Part shown: piece by piece, positions 27,353-36,324 of the stretch
Position numbering within the stretch: position 1 is the first letter of the stretch
Layout of the letters: each line of letters starts with the position of its first letter
NCBI GenBank assembly: GCA_905221605.1
Contig: CAJNDS010001780.1
Coordinates: forward strand, 454,236 to 506,735
Direction: 5' to 3'
Origin: Symbiodinium natans
Taxonomy: Eukaryota > Sar > Dinophyceae > Suessiales > Symbiodiniaceae
Length of the DNA stretch: 52,500 bases
Position numbers and translations under genes: made by a program
Notes under the pieces: generated by a model
The model's database searches: none
Seen by the model: the letters and a program-made list of their open reading frames with translations, nothing else
Told to the model about the DNA's origin: nothing

Positions 27353-27587
27353 GATTCTTCTATGCCTAGTAGTCAGGGTCCCCTCTGAACCCTCTTTTTC
27401 AGACCGGGCGCCTTTGCTATGCTCAGGTAACACTGGGACCCCGCAGAGATTCGTTTACACAAATAATCTCGACTCTGGGTCCTACTATGGGTATGTCTCT
27501 AGTCTCTACACCCGAATCTCTAAACACAAAACCCTTTCTTGGGGTCCAGTCTAAACCTTACTTCGCCTTTGGTTGAACTCTAAACTT

Positions 27588-27670
27588 TTTGGGTTTCCTC
27601 ATATAGTAGGAAGGATAAAGTTTAACCTTTTTTCCCCTTGGTTATTGGAGAAGTTAGGAAACCCAAAACC
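27588..27670. mobile_element. Family G hairpin element
   Basis: Ends TTTGGGTTTCCT and AGGAAACCCAAA, with AACCTTTTTTCCCCTTGGTT inside. A close relative of the inner part lies at 47338-47405. Confidence 0.6.
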
Positions 27671-27849
27671 AACAACCCTTCGACTTCGCAAACTCGCCTA
27701 AAGCCCACACACTGCATCAGGGAAACGATCTAAATTCGGGTTCTTTGTCGGGTCCCTGTTGCAAACGGGCATTATATTAATGCGGACCCCGAAAACTGAA
27801 CACCTTGGGGTTTAGGGTTTGGGTTCAGGGAAATACTCCGAAACCCCAA

Positions 27850-27905
27850 GCCCCAAACCCTAAACCCTAAACCCCAAACCCTAAACCCTAAACCCTAAAC
27901 CCCAG
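27850..27905 (-). repeat. CCCTAAA/CCCCAAA array
   Basis: Seven C-strand units upstream of the exon at 27926. Confidence 0.9.
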
Positions 27906-27925
27906 AGTGGAGATTTTTTCTGCAG

Positions 27926-27974
27926 GAGCCGCGCCGAGATGCGACGGTGGGGCGGGCGGCTGAGTTGCTCATGG
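27926..27974 (+). CDS. Candidate internal exon
   Basis: Acceptor TTTTTTCTGCAG, a strong pyrimidine tract, then EPRRDATVGRAAELLM. The probable donor is GA (G|GACCTG). The acceptor is one of the best in the window. Confidence 0.45.
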
Positions 27975-28091
27975 GACCTGGGAACTCTCTAAGCCCTAAG
28001 CCCTAAACCCTAACCCCTAAACCCCTAAACCCCTAAACCCTAAACCCCTAAACCCTAAACCTCCCGAAAGAACCCCAAAACACCAAAACAG

Positions 28092-28205
28092 CCCTATGAA
28101 CCCCAAACCACACAACGGGGCCAAGCCCCTCTACATGCCTGGCCGAGGTACCGCGGCTTCATTCCGGGCGTCAAAGCCGAAACGGCAGCCGGGCAGCAAC
28201 CCTGA
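28092..28205 (+). CDS. Candidate exon with CIMIP2/DUF2475-like motif
   Basis: Frame opens after CAAAACAG; the first part may be intronic. The key segment is WPRYRGFIPGVKAETAAGQQ followed by a stop in CCCTGA. The pattern P-x-Y-x-G-F-I-P-G-x-K-A-E is typical of the repeated motif in ciliary microtubule inner protein 2 (CIMIP2, formerly FAM166/DUF2475), which binds inside axonemal doublet microtubules. That family is known in flagellated protists. Exons at 32259 and 33582 have related motifs. The assignment is by motif only. Confidence 0.45.
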   Translation, partial: PYEPQTTQRGQAPLHAWPRYRGFIPGVKAETAAGQQP

Positions 28206-28384
28206 CCCTACACACCCTCAACCCTTAAACCGTCAGACCGAAAAGCTACTATGACAAAGCAGCATTAAACCCTAAACCCTTTACACCCTCCCCCTAACAA
28301 AAGAGTAGCAGACAAGGAGGTACGTGAGCAAGCTAGTGCTTGGGAAGCGCTTAGAGCTTATCAGACACTCTCGAAACCCTAAAA

Positions 28385-28542
28385 GCACCCTAAACCCTAA
28401 ACCCTAAACCCTAAACCCTAAACCCTAGGCCCCTAAACCCTAAAACCCCGAACCCTAAACCCTAAAACATAGAACCTAAAACCTAAACCCTAAACCCTAA
28501 GCCCTAAACCCCAACCTTGAACCTTAAACCCTAAACCCTAAT
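28385..28542 (-). repeat. CCCTAAA array, several blocks
   Basis: C-strand units with short breaks, leading to the acceptor CCCATTTTCGCAG. Confidence 0.9.
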
Positions 28543-28566
28543 CAAATCCTTAGCCCATTTTCGCAG

Positions 28567-28655
28567 CGAGACGTGTTCAGGTCTTCGGCGCAAACTCGCC
28601 GGCGATCAACAACGTCGCCAGCGACATCCGGCCCTTGGACTACCAGTTCGACAAG
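28567..28655 (+). CDS. Candidate internal exon, 29 codons
   Basis: Acceptor CATTTTCGCAG, two bases, RRVQVFGANSPAINNVASDI then RPLDYQFDK to a GC donor (AAG|GCTGGG). Well-formed peptide; another frame is open but of poorer quality. It lies 360 bp after the CIMIP2-like exon and could belong to the same gene. Confidence 0.55.
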
Positions 28656-28671
28656 GCTGGGGTGGGGGCTT

Positions 28672-28722
28672 CGGTTTAGGGTTTAGGGTTTAGGGTTTAG
28701 GGTTTAGGGTTTAGGGTTCAAG
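28672..28722 (+). repeat. TTTAGGG array
   Basis: Seven units soon after the donor, followed by diverged TTTAAGG units. 28725-29190 holds no supportable exon. Confidence 0.95.
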
Positions 28723-29221
28723 ATGTAAGGGTTTAAGATTTGGGCTTGGGATTAGAGTTCTGGGTTGGAGATGTAGGGTTTAAGATTTAGGCTTCAAGGT
28801 GAAGTTTTAGGGTTTTGGGCTTGAGGGCAGAAGCCCCCTGGTCCGAAAAAGCCGGCGATGAGGTACATATCCCTCCTGAAACCGTCCTTAACTTGCCCCT
28901 CAACACGAATGCAAGCCACAACTCCTCAGACCCTTCACCAGCCCTAAACAAGCTAAGAAGCTAAAAGCCTAACCCTGATCAATGTTCAGGCGCGGGCTAG
29001 GGGTGGAAGGTTTCGAGATTTTCTAGGCCTACGGCTTTGTACAGTGTAGCCTTGCACAATATAAATAACCATACCCCGCGCACTGTGTTTATTCTCCTGT
29101 GTAGAATATCCTCCCACTGGAAACACCAAGCGCTCTAAATCCCAACCCTCTAGTGACCTCAAAAGCCCAGAACCCAAAACCCTAATCCCGAAACCCTAAA
29201 CCCTAAACACGCCAACCACAG

Positions 29222-29317
29222 CGAAGTCTGCTTTGAGGCCTATGGCTGGCATGGTCCTCCCGATCCACCTGTGCTCGGAGCTTGGACATCTGCTGCGGTT
29301 GCTGATGGGGAAAATCA
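29222..29317 (+). CDS. Candidate internal exon, 31 codons
   Basis: Acceptor CAACCACAG, one base, EVCFEAYGWHGPPDPPVLGA then WTSAAVADGEN, donor CA|GTTCGG. A second frame (KSALRPMAGMVLP...) is also open and more hydrophobic. Upstream is a CCCTAAA pair and downstream a TTTAGGG tract. Confidence 0.5.
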
Positions 29318-29334
29318 GTTCGGATTTAGGAGTT

Positions 29335-29432
29335 AAGGTTTAGGGTTTAGGGTTTAGGGGTTTAGGAGTTTAGGGTTTAGGGATTTAGGGATTTAGGATT
29401 TAAGGTTTACGGTCCAGGGTTTAGGGGGCACC
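29335..29432 (+). repeat. TTTAGGG tract, diverged
   Basis: TTTAGGG, TTTAGGA and TTTAAGG units. Confidence 0.85.
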
Positions 29433-29489
29433 CACCCAGGCCGGGTTTAGGCCTGGGTTTAGGGGTTTAGGGTTTGGGGTTTAGGGTTG

Positions 29490-29587
29490 TGATGTTCCCC
29501 CTTCTACAACCAGTCCTCAATAGGGATTATAGTGGGGGGTACTATAATCTCTGTTCAGGAGTGTTAGTATACGAGGGAAGATCCAAG
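29490..29587. mobile_element. MITE family B, copy 3
   Basis: GATGTTCCCCCTTCTACAAC, then AGTCCTCAATAGGGATTATAG on the left. The right arm is diverged (AGGAGTGTTAGTATACGAGG) and the end GGGAAGATCC is mutated. Confidence 0.8.
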
Positions 29588-29659
29588 ATGTAAGGTTTAC
29601 AGGCTTGCATCAACCTTCTTGGTGCAAGTTTGGATGTCTAGCCGCTTGCGACCGCGCTG

Positions 29660-29810
29660 TCAACCCTAAACCCCGAAACCCCCTAAACCCCCTAGACGCC
29701 CTAAACCCCCTAGACGCCCTAAACGCCCTAAACCCCCTCAACCCCCTAAACCCCCTAGATGCCCTAGACCCCCTCAACCTCCTAAACCCCCTAAACCCTA
29801 AACACATCAG
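29660..29810 (-). repeat. CCCTAAAC(CCC)/CCCTAGACG repeat
   Basis: Units CCCTAAACCCC and CCCTAGACGCC/CCCTAGATGCC alternate over 150 bp. The Asn-Pro-Leu-rich frame that crosses it is repeat-derived. From 29810 to 30300 no exon is supported. Confidence 0.85.
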
Positions 29811-30299
29811 CAGTGGAAGAGCCCTTTCAACCCTAAAGCTTGCAGAACCCGGGGGTTCCCAATACAATCATTTGAGATCATTTGATTGCTTTGCCAGGTT
29901 GAGGGTGTATGGGTTTTGGGGTTTAGGGTACCCTAAACCCTAAACCCTAAACACTCCGTTTTCTTCAATTGCTAAAGCTGCATGTAGCTTGTGTTTCGGG
30001 AGCTTTGGGCCATAATCCTCCCCCACCTGGAAAGCTACGCCGTCCAGTAGCACCGCTATCCCCCCTTGCAGGGTTAGGATCCCTTAGAAGCCAATTTCTA
30101 TACCTAAAACGGGGCCAACAACCCTTCCCTTTAAAGAACTTTTCTTACGAAGCTGAGCTGAAACATATCTACCAAATAAGCAACCCTAAACCCTAAACCC
30201 CAGACAGCGCAAATGTAGATCTGAGTCTGACATGGGATGCTTGCCCTCGACTGGTGGGCTGCTTCGGGGTTAGGGAAGCTTCGACCTGCAAGGCAACTA

Positions 30300-30390
30300 T
30301 AGTTCAGGGGCCTAAAACCTAATGTAGGATCCTTGTAACCCAACTTAGGGTCCTCGCAACTCTGCTTATAACTTGGGGGGGGGGGGGCTC
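30300..30390. mobile_element. MITE family F, partial copy 2
   Basis: Shares AATGTAGGATCCTTGTAACC and CTTATAACTTGGGGGG with the copy at 32715. The left GGGGCCCCC end is missing. Confidence 0.6.
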
Positions 30391-30399
30391 CTTGTGGGC

Positions 30400-30512
30400 C
30401 CAAACCCTAACCCCTAAACCCTAAACCCCTAAACCCCTAAACCCCTAAACCCCTAAACCCCTAAACCCCTAAACCCCTAAACCCCTAAACCCCTGAACCC
30501 CTGAACCCTCAA
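30400..30512 (-). repeat. CCCCTAAA octamer array
   Basis: About 12 units of the octamer instead of the heptamer, ending in CCCTCAACCCCAG, the acceptor of the next exon. Confidence 0.95.
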
Positions 30513-30518
30513 CCCCAG

Positions 30519-30588
30519 AGCTTAAGCCTCCTCGCCCAGGGGCCTGCGCTCGAAGTCTACCTGTGCGACCTGGACGATGTGGCAGCAG
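30519..30588 (+). CDS. Candidate internal exon
   Basis: Acceptor CTCAACCCCAG, then SLSLLAQGPALEVYLCDLDD then VAA, to a GA donor (G|GACCAC). The acidic LCDLDD segment is well formed. Preceded directly by an octamer array. Confidence 0.5.
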
Positions 30589-30611
30589 GACCACACCAAG
30601 GGCCACCCCAA

Positions 30612-30770
30612 GCCCCTAAACCCTAAACCCTAAGCCCTAAGCCCCAAACCCCAAACCCTAAACCCTAAACCCTAAACCCTAAACCCCTATATAAACCCCT
30701 AAACTCCTAAACTCTAACCCCTAAACCCCCCCCAAACCCCAAAAATCCCTAAACCCCTAAAACCCTGAGA
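30612..30770 (-). repeat. C-strand array, mixed units
   Basis: CCCTAAA, CCCCAAA and CCCCTAAA in blocks. Confidence 0.9.
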
Positions 30771-30844
30771 GCCCCACACCCTAAGCCCGAACATGAAGAT
30801 CAAACCTGGGGCCCTAAACCCTAAATGGGGTGACTACATCTCAG

Positions 30845-30900
30845 CGTGGCACCATTTTTCCGAATCGGCCAGCAGAGGACTCCCCCGATTGAGTCCCCTG
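30845..30900 (+). CDS. Candidate exon interrupted by a telomeric array
   Basis: Acceptor ACATCTCAG, one base, VAPFFRIGQQRTPPIESP plus one base, then GCCCTAAACC: the C-strand array starts here and supplies a possible GC donor. The last 14 bases of the exon region (ATTGAGTCCCCTGG) recur directly after the array. Confidence 0.5.
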
Positions 30901-31016
30901 GCCCTAAACCCTAAACCCTAAACCCTAAACCCTAAACCCTAAACCCTAAACCCTAAACCCTAAACCCTAAACCCTAAACCCTAAACCCTAAACCCCAAAC
31001 CAATTGAGTCCCCTGG
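30888..31016. repeat. CCCTAAA array with 14-bp flanking direct repeats
   Basis: ATTGAGTCCCCTGG at 30888-30901 and 31003-31016 brackets about 14 CCCTAAA units. This is the structure of an insertion with target-site duplication. Taking out the array and one repeat copy leaves a continuous frame to a TGA at 31084. The interval 30901-31008 also fits a 108-bp GC-AG intron. Confidence 0.85.
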
Positions 31017-31090
31017 TTCTCCCCGAAGAGTCCCTTATCGGTCTCGCGCTCTGGTTGTTCTTGGTTGGGGAACCAAGGCCCGCTGAACCT
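31009..31090 (+). CDS. Continuation exon after the array (tentative)
   Basis: After the acceptor CCAATTGAG the island stays open in two frames. The pre-insertion frame reads SPRRVPYRSRALVVLGWGTK then AR-stop; the spliced phase-1 frame reads PWFSPKSPLSVSRSGCSWLG and continues. Right boundary unknown. Confidence 0.35.
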
Positions 31091-31209
31091 CGAAACCTCT
31101 GAAACCTCCTGAACCCCCTAAACCCCCCTAAACACCCCTTAAAGCCCGTAAACCATAGTGGTCCCTGACCCGGAGCCTTCTCTGAATGATCCGATGAATG
31201 TCCGCGCAG

Positions 31210-31278
31210 GACCCGAAGTACAAGTGGATGGGACATGGGGTGCCGGATTCCCAGCTGCGTCTGTTCCTGCAATTGCAG
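31210..31278 (+). CDS. Candidate internal exon
   Basis: Acceptor ATGTCCGCGCAG, then DPKYKWMGHGVPDSQLRLFL then QLQ. The 3' end is uncertain: no GT at 31279, but GT occurs inside at GGG|GTGCCG and TGC|GTCTGT. DPKYKWMGHG is reminiscent of axonemal Tyr/Gly motif proteins and lies between two CIMIP2-like exons. Confidence 0.45.
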
Positions 31279-31439
31279 TCAAGACCCTTGACCCCCTTAG
31301 CCCCAACCCTTGAAACCCGGACCCCTACACCCTGTAGACTCCTTAACGCCTATAAACCCTGAACCCTGAGCCCTGCAAACTCTCTATCCAACACAGGACT
31401 GCAAATGGCCATGACCCAACCCTAAACCCTCAACCGTAA

Positions 31440-31522
31440 ACCGTAAGCCCTAAACCCTAAACCCTAAACCCTAAACCTTAAACCCTAAACCCTAAACCCT
31501 AAACCCTAAACCCTAAACCGTA
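31440..31522 (-). repeat. CCCTAAA array
   Basis: Eleven units with one CCTTAAA. Confidence 0.95.
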
Positions 31523-31606
31523 CTAAAACCTAAACCCAACCTTGTTGGTTCGAGGGCTTGCGCTTCAGGGTCTGCGGGCTGGGTGCCAATAAGTTCCATT
31601 ATCCCC

Positions 31607-31796
31607 CTGGTTCTTAGTCGGGAATGAGGTTTAGGGTTTAGGGTTTTAGGGTTTTAGGGTTTTAGGGTTTTAGGGTTTTAGGGTTTAGGGTTTAGTTCCC
31701 TCAAAGGGTATACCCTTGAGGGAAATAGGGCCCTGTGTGTACCCGTTAAGGGATTATATAGGCTACCTCATTCCCTCATTCCCTACTAAGAACCAG
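31607..31796. mobile_element. MITE family D, interrupted by (TTTTAGGG)n
   Basis: Ends CTGGTTCTTAGTCGGGAATG and CATTCCCTACTAAGAACCAG. After GAATGAGG the sequence switches to TTTAGGG/TTTTAGGG units (31630-31695) and then resumes with TTCCCTCAAAGGGTATACCC. It is a third MITE family hit by an array. Confidence 0.8.
31630..31695 (+). repeat. TTTTAGGG array inside a MITE
   Basis: Starts immediately after GAGG and has about five octamer units between heptamers. 31800-32250 is unique with no exon called. Confidence 0.95.
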
Positions 31797-32258
31797 CCAG
31801 ATGTTGCTTACTTACCTAGGTAGGCCCTTGCAATATGTTGTATACTTTTTGGGTCTAAGAGGATTATATCTAGGAGTATTTTTCAGAGAGTTTTAAGGGC
31901 CAGCCTAGGTACTAGTTAACCTTGTAGGCTTATAGGTGCTGGATTAGATATCCTTTGACTTGTTTGCGTCTTGGAGAAGCCCTTTTCGAACACCAAAGTA
32001 CACCCTTATTTCCCCTGGATCACTCGACCAGTGCGTGATACTCCTCTGGTTGTAAATCTTTTTGGGGATGGTTGAAGGTGTACCTAGCCGGGGTGCCCCG
32101 CTTCCTGACTAAACCCGAAACTCCCCTAACCCCGAAACGCCCTAAACCTGAAACCCGATGACCCAAAACCCAAAAGCTTAAACCCTAAACCTTAAATCCT
32201 AAACCTTAGAACCCCAAAACCCTCAACCCTTAAATCGTGCCTCGAGGCCCCGCACCAG

Positions 32259-32320
32259 TGGCCCTGGACTCCCCTCCTACACGGGGCACCGGTTTTTCCG
32301 GCAGAGGCCGCTTCGGGGGG
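32259..32320 (+). CDS. Candidate exon, second CIMIP2-like motif
   Basis: Acceptor CCCGCACCAG, one base, GPGLPSYTGHRFFRQRPLRG, donor GG|GTTGTC. LPSYTGHRFF matches the P-x-Y-T-G-x core of the CIMIP2/DUF2475 repeat. The other two frames are also open, but only this one carries the motif. Confidence 0.4.
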
Positions 32321-32504
32321 GTTGTCTGCTCTCGGGGAGGTTTGCGGGTGTAGAGGTTTGGGGAGAAACCCTACACCTGTTGAACCCTGAACCCGTTTGC
32401 GGGGGTTTGGCGGGGGAGGTGTTTCAGGGGGGATTTGGGAGGTTTGGGGCGTGGCGTGCTGGGTTTTGAAAGGGTGAGAGCCTGACTCAAGTAAGGGGCT
32501 ACAG

Positions 32505-32577
32505 CAATGGCCTTCGTCTCCGCTATGAAGCTGCCGTGAGGGCAGTGGCCAAGCGCATGACGGCCGGGTCTGGCAGG
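32505..32577 (+). CDS. Candidate internal exon flanked by TTTAGGG
   Basis: Acceptor GGCTACAG, one base, NGLRLRYEAAVRAVAKRMTA then GSGR, donor G|GTTTAGGG. The donor is the start of a four-unit array. Amphipathic helix; other frames have stops. Confidence 0.55.
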
Positions 32578-32627
32578 GTTTAGGGTTTAGGGTTTAGGGT
32601 TTAGGGTTAAAGGGCTTAGGGTTAAAG

Positions 32628-32714
32628 GGCTGCTCTCGGATGGCTGGGACGCAGAGGTCTCGCGGAACATCTTCGCCAAGTGCAAGGAACAAGATGATGA
32701 CGAGTGCTTGTACA
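32628..32714 (+). CDS. Candidate internal exon before a MITE
   Basis: Opens after GGGTTAAAG, two bases, LLSDGWDAEVSRNIFAKCKE then QDDDECLY. Acidic and well balanced. The 3' boundary meets the GGGAGGGGCCCCC end of a family F element, so the element is probably the following intron. Confidence 0.5.
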
Positions 32715-32879
32715 GGGAGGGGCCCCCTTACCCTACTAAATAAAAAAATATAGATATATAAATATATATATATATATATATACACATAGTTAAGGGACTT
32801 ATAACATAATGAAGGATCCTTGTAACCCAATTTAGGCTCCTTCTGACTCGGTACTTGTAAGTAGGTGGGCCCCTCCTTA
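32715..32879. mobile_element. MITE family F, copy 3, with TA microsatellite
   Basis: GGGAGGGGCCCCCTTACC at the left and GGTGGGCCCCTCC at the right pair as terminal inverted repeats. A (TA)n run lies at 32750-32785 and AAGGATCCTTG at the centre. Confidence 0.8.
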
Positions 32880-32989
32880 TAGGTTTTAGGGTTCACGAAC
32901 CTCGAAAGCTCGACATAAGCGATTCACGTCTGAGGGAGTAGATCCTGAACCCCAAGCCAAGCCCTAGGGTGTGTTTCCATGTAGATTTT

Positions 32990-33100
32990 AGGGTTTAGGG
33001 TTAAAGGCTTGGGGTGGGTTAGGGTTTAGGATTTAAGGTGGTTTAGGGTTTAGGGTGGTTTTGGGTTTAGGGTGGTTTAGCGTTTAGGGTTTAGGGTGGT
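32990..33100 (+). repeat. TTTAGGG tract with GGTGG spacers
   Basis: TTTAGGGTGG is repeated about five times, a longer unit derived from the heptamer. Confidence 0.85.
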
Positions 33101-33187
33101 TGAGTTTGCCAAACAAACTAAGTGTGCTTTGTTCGCTGTGTAGTTCAGGGAATCCAAAGGGGACCGAATTCTTAAACCCTTAACCCC

Positions 33188-33310
33188 TGCTCCATGGGTA
33201 TACTTGTAACCCCAATTATAGCTGTACTTATACCCTACTTCGGGGACTTCGGGGGGCTTAGAAGTACAGCTATAATTGGGGCTAAGTACGCACCCATGAG
33301 CCTCCAAGTA
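33188..33310. mobile_element. MITE family A, copy 5
   Basis: Inner arms CCCCAATTATAGCTGTACTT and AGTACAGCTATAATTGGGG pair almost perfectly. The right end is ATGAGCCTCCAAGTA; the left end is altered (TGCTCCATGGGTA). Confidence 0.85.
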
Positions 33311-33334
33311 GGGTTTACGAGTCCCGTTTCGCAG

Positions 33335-33413
33335 TCATGGGCGGCTGCAAAGCGACCTGCCGCACACGCACGCCCCGGGGGAGCACCAGCGGCTGCGCGG
33401 AACCCAGCCTCCG
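33335..33413 (+). CDS. Candidate internal exon after a MITE
   Basis: Acceptor GTCCCGTTTCGCAG and donor CCG|GTTTAG. Three frames are open. HGRLQSDLPHTHAPGEHQRL then RGTQPP ends in phase 0; MGGCKATCRTRTPRG... is Cys/Arg-rich. The MITE ends 24 bp upstream, so it is intronic. Confidence 0.4.
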
Positions 33414-33581
33414 GTTTAGCAGCCCCCACACCCTGGAACCCCTTACAACCCTGAACTCTTCAGGGTTAACCCTAGCCCCTTTAAGGGCAGAAGCCTAAAC
33501 CCTAAGCCTTTTAGGGCTTAAGCCAGTAAACCCTAACGCCTAAACCCCTAAACCCTTATGAACCCTGGAGCCTCTGATGAG

Positions 33582-33655
33582 GCCTCGGCACATGTCGACG
33601 GAGCGCGACTGCCACCCGGTAGACGTCATCCGTCCGGCCATGCCGGGTTATGCAG
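33582..33655 (+). CDS. Candidate exon, third CIMIP2-like motif
   Basis: Acceptor CTGATGAG, one base, PRHMSTERDCHPVDVIRPAM then PGYAG across a GC donor (G|GCGGGC). The end PAMPGYAG-G(F) matches the PGY(T/A)GF core that opens CIMIP2 repeats. Together with 28092 and 32259 it suggests a flagellar doublet-microtubule protein gene spanning at least 5.5 kb on this strand. Boundaries unproven. Confidence 0.45.
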
Positions 33656-33659
33656 GCGG

Positions 33660-34010
33660 GCTTCGTTGGTTTTGGTTTTATGGCTGTATTTGCAAGGAGT
33701 TATGGTGTGGGGGTTTGTGTTAAAAGTCTAACCCTCAACCCCAAACCCTAAACCCTAAACCCATGTATGTCAATTTTGTAAGGGTTTGCTTATGGCCTGA
33801 TCAGGTTCAGAGGGTAGTTATGGGGCTTTATGAGCTACATAGTCGGGCTTCGGGGAATGAGGTTTTCGGGTATCTCTGAGGGCTATTTAAGTAAAAGAAG
33901 GGGTTGGGTCCAGAAGTTTTGGGCGTTTCAGTTTATTCGCGGGCTGGTATTTAGGGTCCAAGGGTTTAGGATTCACGCCAGGATTTAGAACCGTTTCAGT
34001 CTTCTACGCT
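33660..34010. other. Non-coding stretch
   Basis: T/G-rich DNA with a short CCCTAAA pair at 33735; no exon supported. Confidence 0.5.
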
Positions 34011-34020
34011 CCCAACTCAG

Positions 34021-34088
34021 GACAAAGACGACAGCCTTAGCCTCACCTGCAACCGCAACAGGACTCGAGCAGGGCCGGTCAATGGCAG
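34021..34088 (+). CDS. Candidate internal exon
   Basis: Acceptor CTCCCAACTCAG, then DKDDSLSLTCNRNRTRAGPV then NG, donor CAG|GTCAAA. Both sites are good; the other frames hit stops. Confidence 0.5.
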
Positions 34089-34089
34089 G

Positions 34090-35040
34090 TCAAAGAAAAG
34101 TATAGGCTTCCAGGACTGCATGGCTTGGGGGTTGGGGGTCTACTAGTTGAGGGTTTAGGGTCTAGGGTGTTCAACGGATTAGCATTCAGGGAGCACAGAT
34201 GTGCTGCAACACTCTGGGGGAAGAACAAAAACGATCCTTCAGGTCGACAACCTTTCTTCGTGGTGGGCCTCCCGCACCTTTAGTAGACCCTCGAACATGC
34301 ACTGCCCTATGCTGCTGTTGAACTCTGAAGCCTAAAAGGCCTAAACCCAATCACCCACCCAGGTCTGCAACTTGTGTGAACTAACAACGGGGTTTCAATT
34401 CAGAATATTTCGACAAGCAAGCCGGTGTTAGAGCTCTGGCACTCTATTTACCTGAAGGTTAGTAGTAACTGCCGTGAATTAGCAGGTGTAACTGTACGTA
34501 GAGAGGATCCCAGGTTGCCAATCCTTGTCAGGCTTCCTTCCCGGCAAGAAGCTTGCTGCGTGAGTGACTCGATCGGCTGAGAATGGAGGTAGAAGGAAGC
34601 TTCGAGTAGGAAGCAAGCATGCTAGCACCAAGGGAGGTCCGATCATCGACTGCTGTGAAGGGCCACTACTTCCAAGAAGCAGGTGGCCACAGAATTTCTA
34701 CGAGGGGGTCTGTCGAAATTGAGATCACATAAGCGCGCAACCCTAAACCCTAAACCCTACACCCTTATTGGGCTGCCAGAATCTGAAACCTTAAGTCCTG
34801 AGCCCAGCCAGGGAAATAAGCACGGCCCCGCCGTATCTCGATTTCGCAACTTATGCCCCTTCTGCAAGGCAAGCATGTCTCCTCGCCAGCACGCAGCTTT
34901 GCCAGACATTTAAACCCCACAAGCCCCAAACCCTACACCCTAAACCTTAAACCTTAAAGCCTTAAAGTGTTAAAGAAGCCGCAACTTCTCAAACACTTTA
35001 GAAGCTTACTCTCAGCCCCCTGAACCCGAAACCCTAAACC
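34090..35040. other. About 950 bp with no confident exon
   Basis: Mostly unique sequence with few telomeric units. A 76-codon frame at 34683-34913 crosses a CCCTAAA pair and is probably fortuitous. Confidence 0.4.
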
Positions 35041-35045
35041 AACAG

Positions 35046-35159
35046 CTGGCCACTCACCAGCTCGTGCTGTTAGGGCGTCGATTCCTCAAGGAAAGGCCGC
35101 TCCTTGAAGAACATAGAGAGAGAGAGAGAGAGGAGCTGCTCATTTGCAGCAGAGTGTAG
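35046..35159 (+). CDS. Candidate exon, basic helix, ending in stop
   Basis: Acceptor AACCAACAG, then LATHQLVLLGRRFLKERPLL, EEH and RERERE from a GAGA microsatellite, ELLICSRV and TAG. Whether the GA repeat is translated is uncertain; the solid part ends near 35115. Confidence 0.4.
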   Translation: MATHQLVLLGRRFLKERPLLEEHREREREELLICSRV

Positions 35160-35395
35160 GGCACATAGAGTTCAGGACTTCAGGTAAGCCCTATAGAAGC
35201 CCTGTACAAACCCAAAGAACCCTAAACCCGCGCCCTACACCCAAATAAGGACCCTAAACCCCAAACCCTGTAAGTCCCAAAAACCCTAAAGCCCAAACCA
35301 CCTGGACCCAAGAAAAGAGCCTACACCCAAAGAACCCCAAAACCCTAAACCCTAAACTCTAAACCCCAGGACAGCCCCGAAACTGTGAGCTCGGA

Positions 35396-35516
35396 TTCTA
35401 GGACCGGGGGTAGGCCTTTTTTCCTTTTTTCAGGGTTGGGGTACCCTTACAATCCCGTTAACACCAAAAAGGGTACCCTTTTATTCCCAGGTTACTCCCG
35501 GGTCTAGGATTCCTGA
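35396..35516. mobile_element. MITE family E, copy 2
   Basis: Ends CTAGGACCGGGGGTAGGCC and GGTTACTCCCGGGTCTAG. Inner GGGGTACCCTTACAA and AAAAGGGTACCCTTTTA. No ORF. Confidence 0.85.
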
Positions 35517-35914
35517 TCCCGGTGTCCACGGCGCTGTGGCGCCCCGACTATACCCAGACCCTGGGAGGATCCACACAGCAGAGCCCCCCAGATAGTACCC
35601 TATACTACTACTGGGCCCCTAAACCCTAAACCCCCTAAAGCCCTAGAACCCTAAAATCCTAAAACCCTAAAACACTAAGACCCCAAAACCCAACACCTTA
35701 AACTGCAATGAAAGAGTCTCAAGATGAAGGCAACTAGGGTTCAAACCCTCACCCGTACCTTTTAGAAGATTGTGTGGACTCCTGCCCGAAGTGCGGGAGT
35801 GTGGAGTCGTCATTGAGGTTCAAATCTGTCGTGGGCTAGTTTTAAGGTTTAAGGTTTTGATGGTTTTTGGGGTTTGAGGTTTTTGGTCCGGGGGTTTGGG
35901 GTCATTTTAAGAGT

Positions 35915-35970
35915 TCAGGGTTCAGGGTTTAGGGTTTAGGGTTTAGGGTTTAGGGTTTAGGGTTTAGGTA
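35915..35970 (+). repeat. TTTAGGG array ending at an acceptor
   Basis: Seven units. The last unit reads TTTAGGTAG|GACTC, so the acceptor lies at the array end in G-strand orientation. Confidence 0.9.
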
Positions 35971-35971
35971 G

Positions 35972-36066
35972 GACTCAGGGCCCTCGAGGGCTGGATGTGC
36001 CAACGTATAGCCGGCTCTGGGGCAGAATGTTGCAGCATCTCGGACCAACGTATCCATCCCAAGCTT
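35972..36066 (+). CDS. Candidate exon directly after a TTTAGGG array
   Basis: Frame with one leading base: TQGPRGLDVPTYSRLWGRML then QHLGPTYPSQA-stop. A second frame (LRALEGWMCQRIAGSG...) is also open and longer. Right boundary not defined. Confidence 0.4.
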
Positions 36067-36324
36067 AAAGACGCCTCACGACCCCAAACGTAAACTCAGA
36101 ACACTTCTTCTCTTCTGCCGTGTATCGCCGGTACTCAAGGCGGCTGTACATACTACAGGAGCTTAGTTACCAATAGTTTCTTGGACACCCCTTCTACAAT
36201 GACAATACAAACGGCCCAAACTATTGCTACTTCAATAGGCTCCTATCTTATGTACAGGTTGGGGGTTTGGTGTTCAGTTCAGCCTCTGAATGTTGGGTTA
36301 AGTGTTCAGCTCTAGCTATGTAAG

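Noticed and set aside
29605-29943. Asn-Pro-Leu-rich 112-codon protein
   Set aside because: Built from CCCTAAACCCC/CCCTAGACG repeat units.
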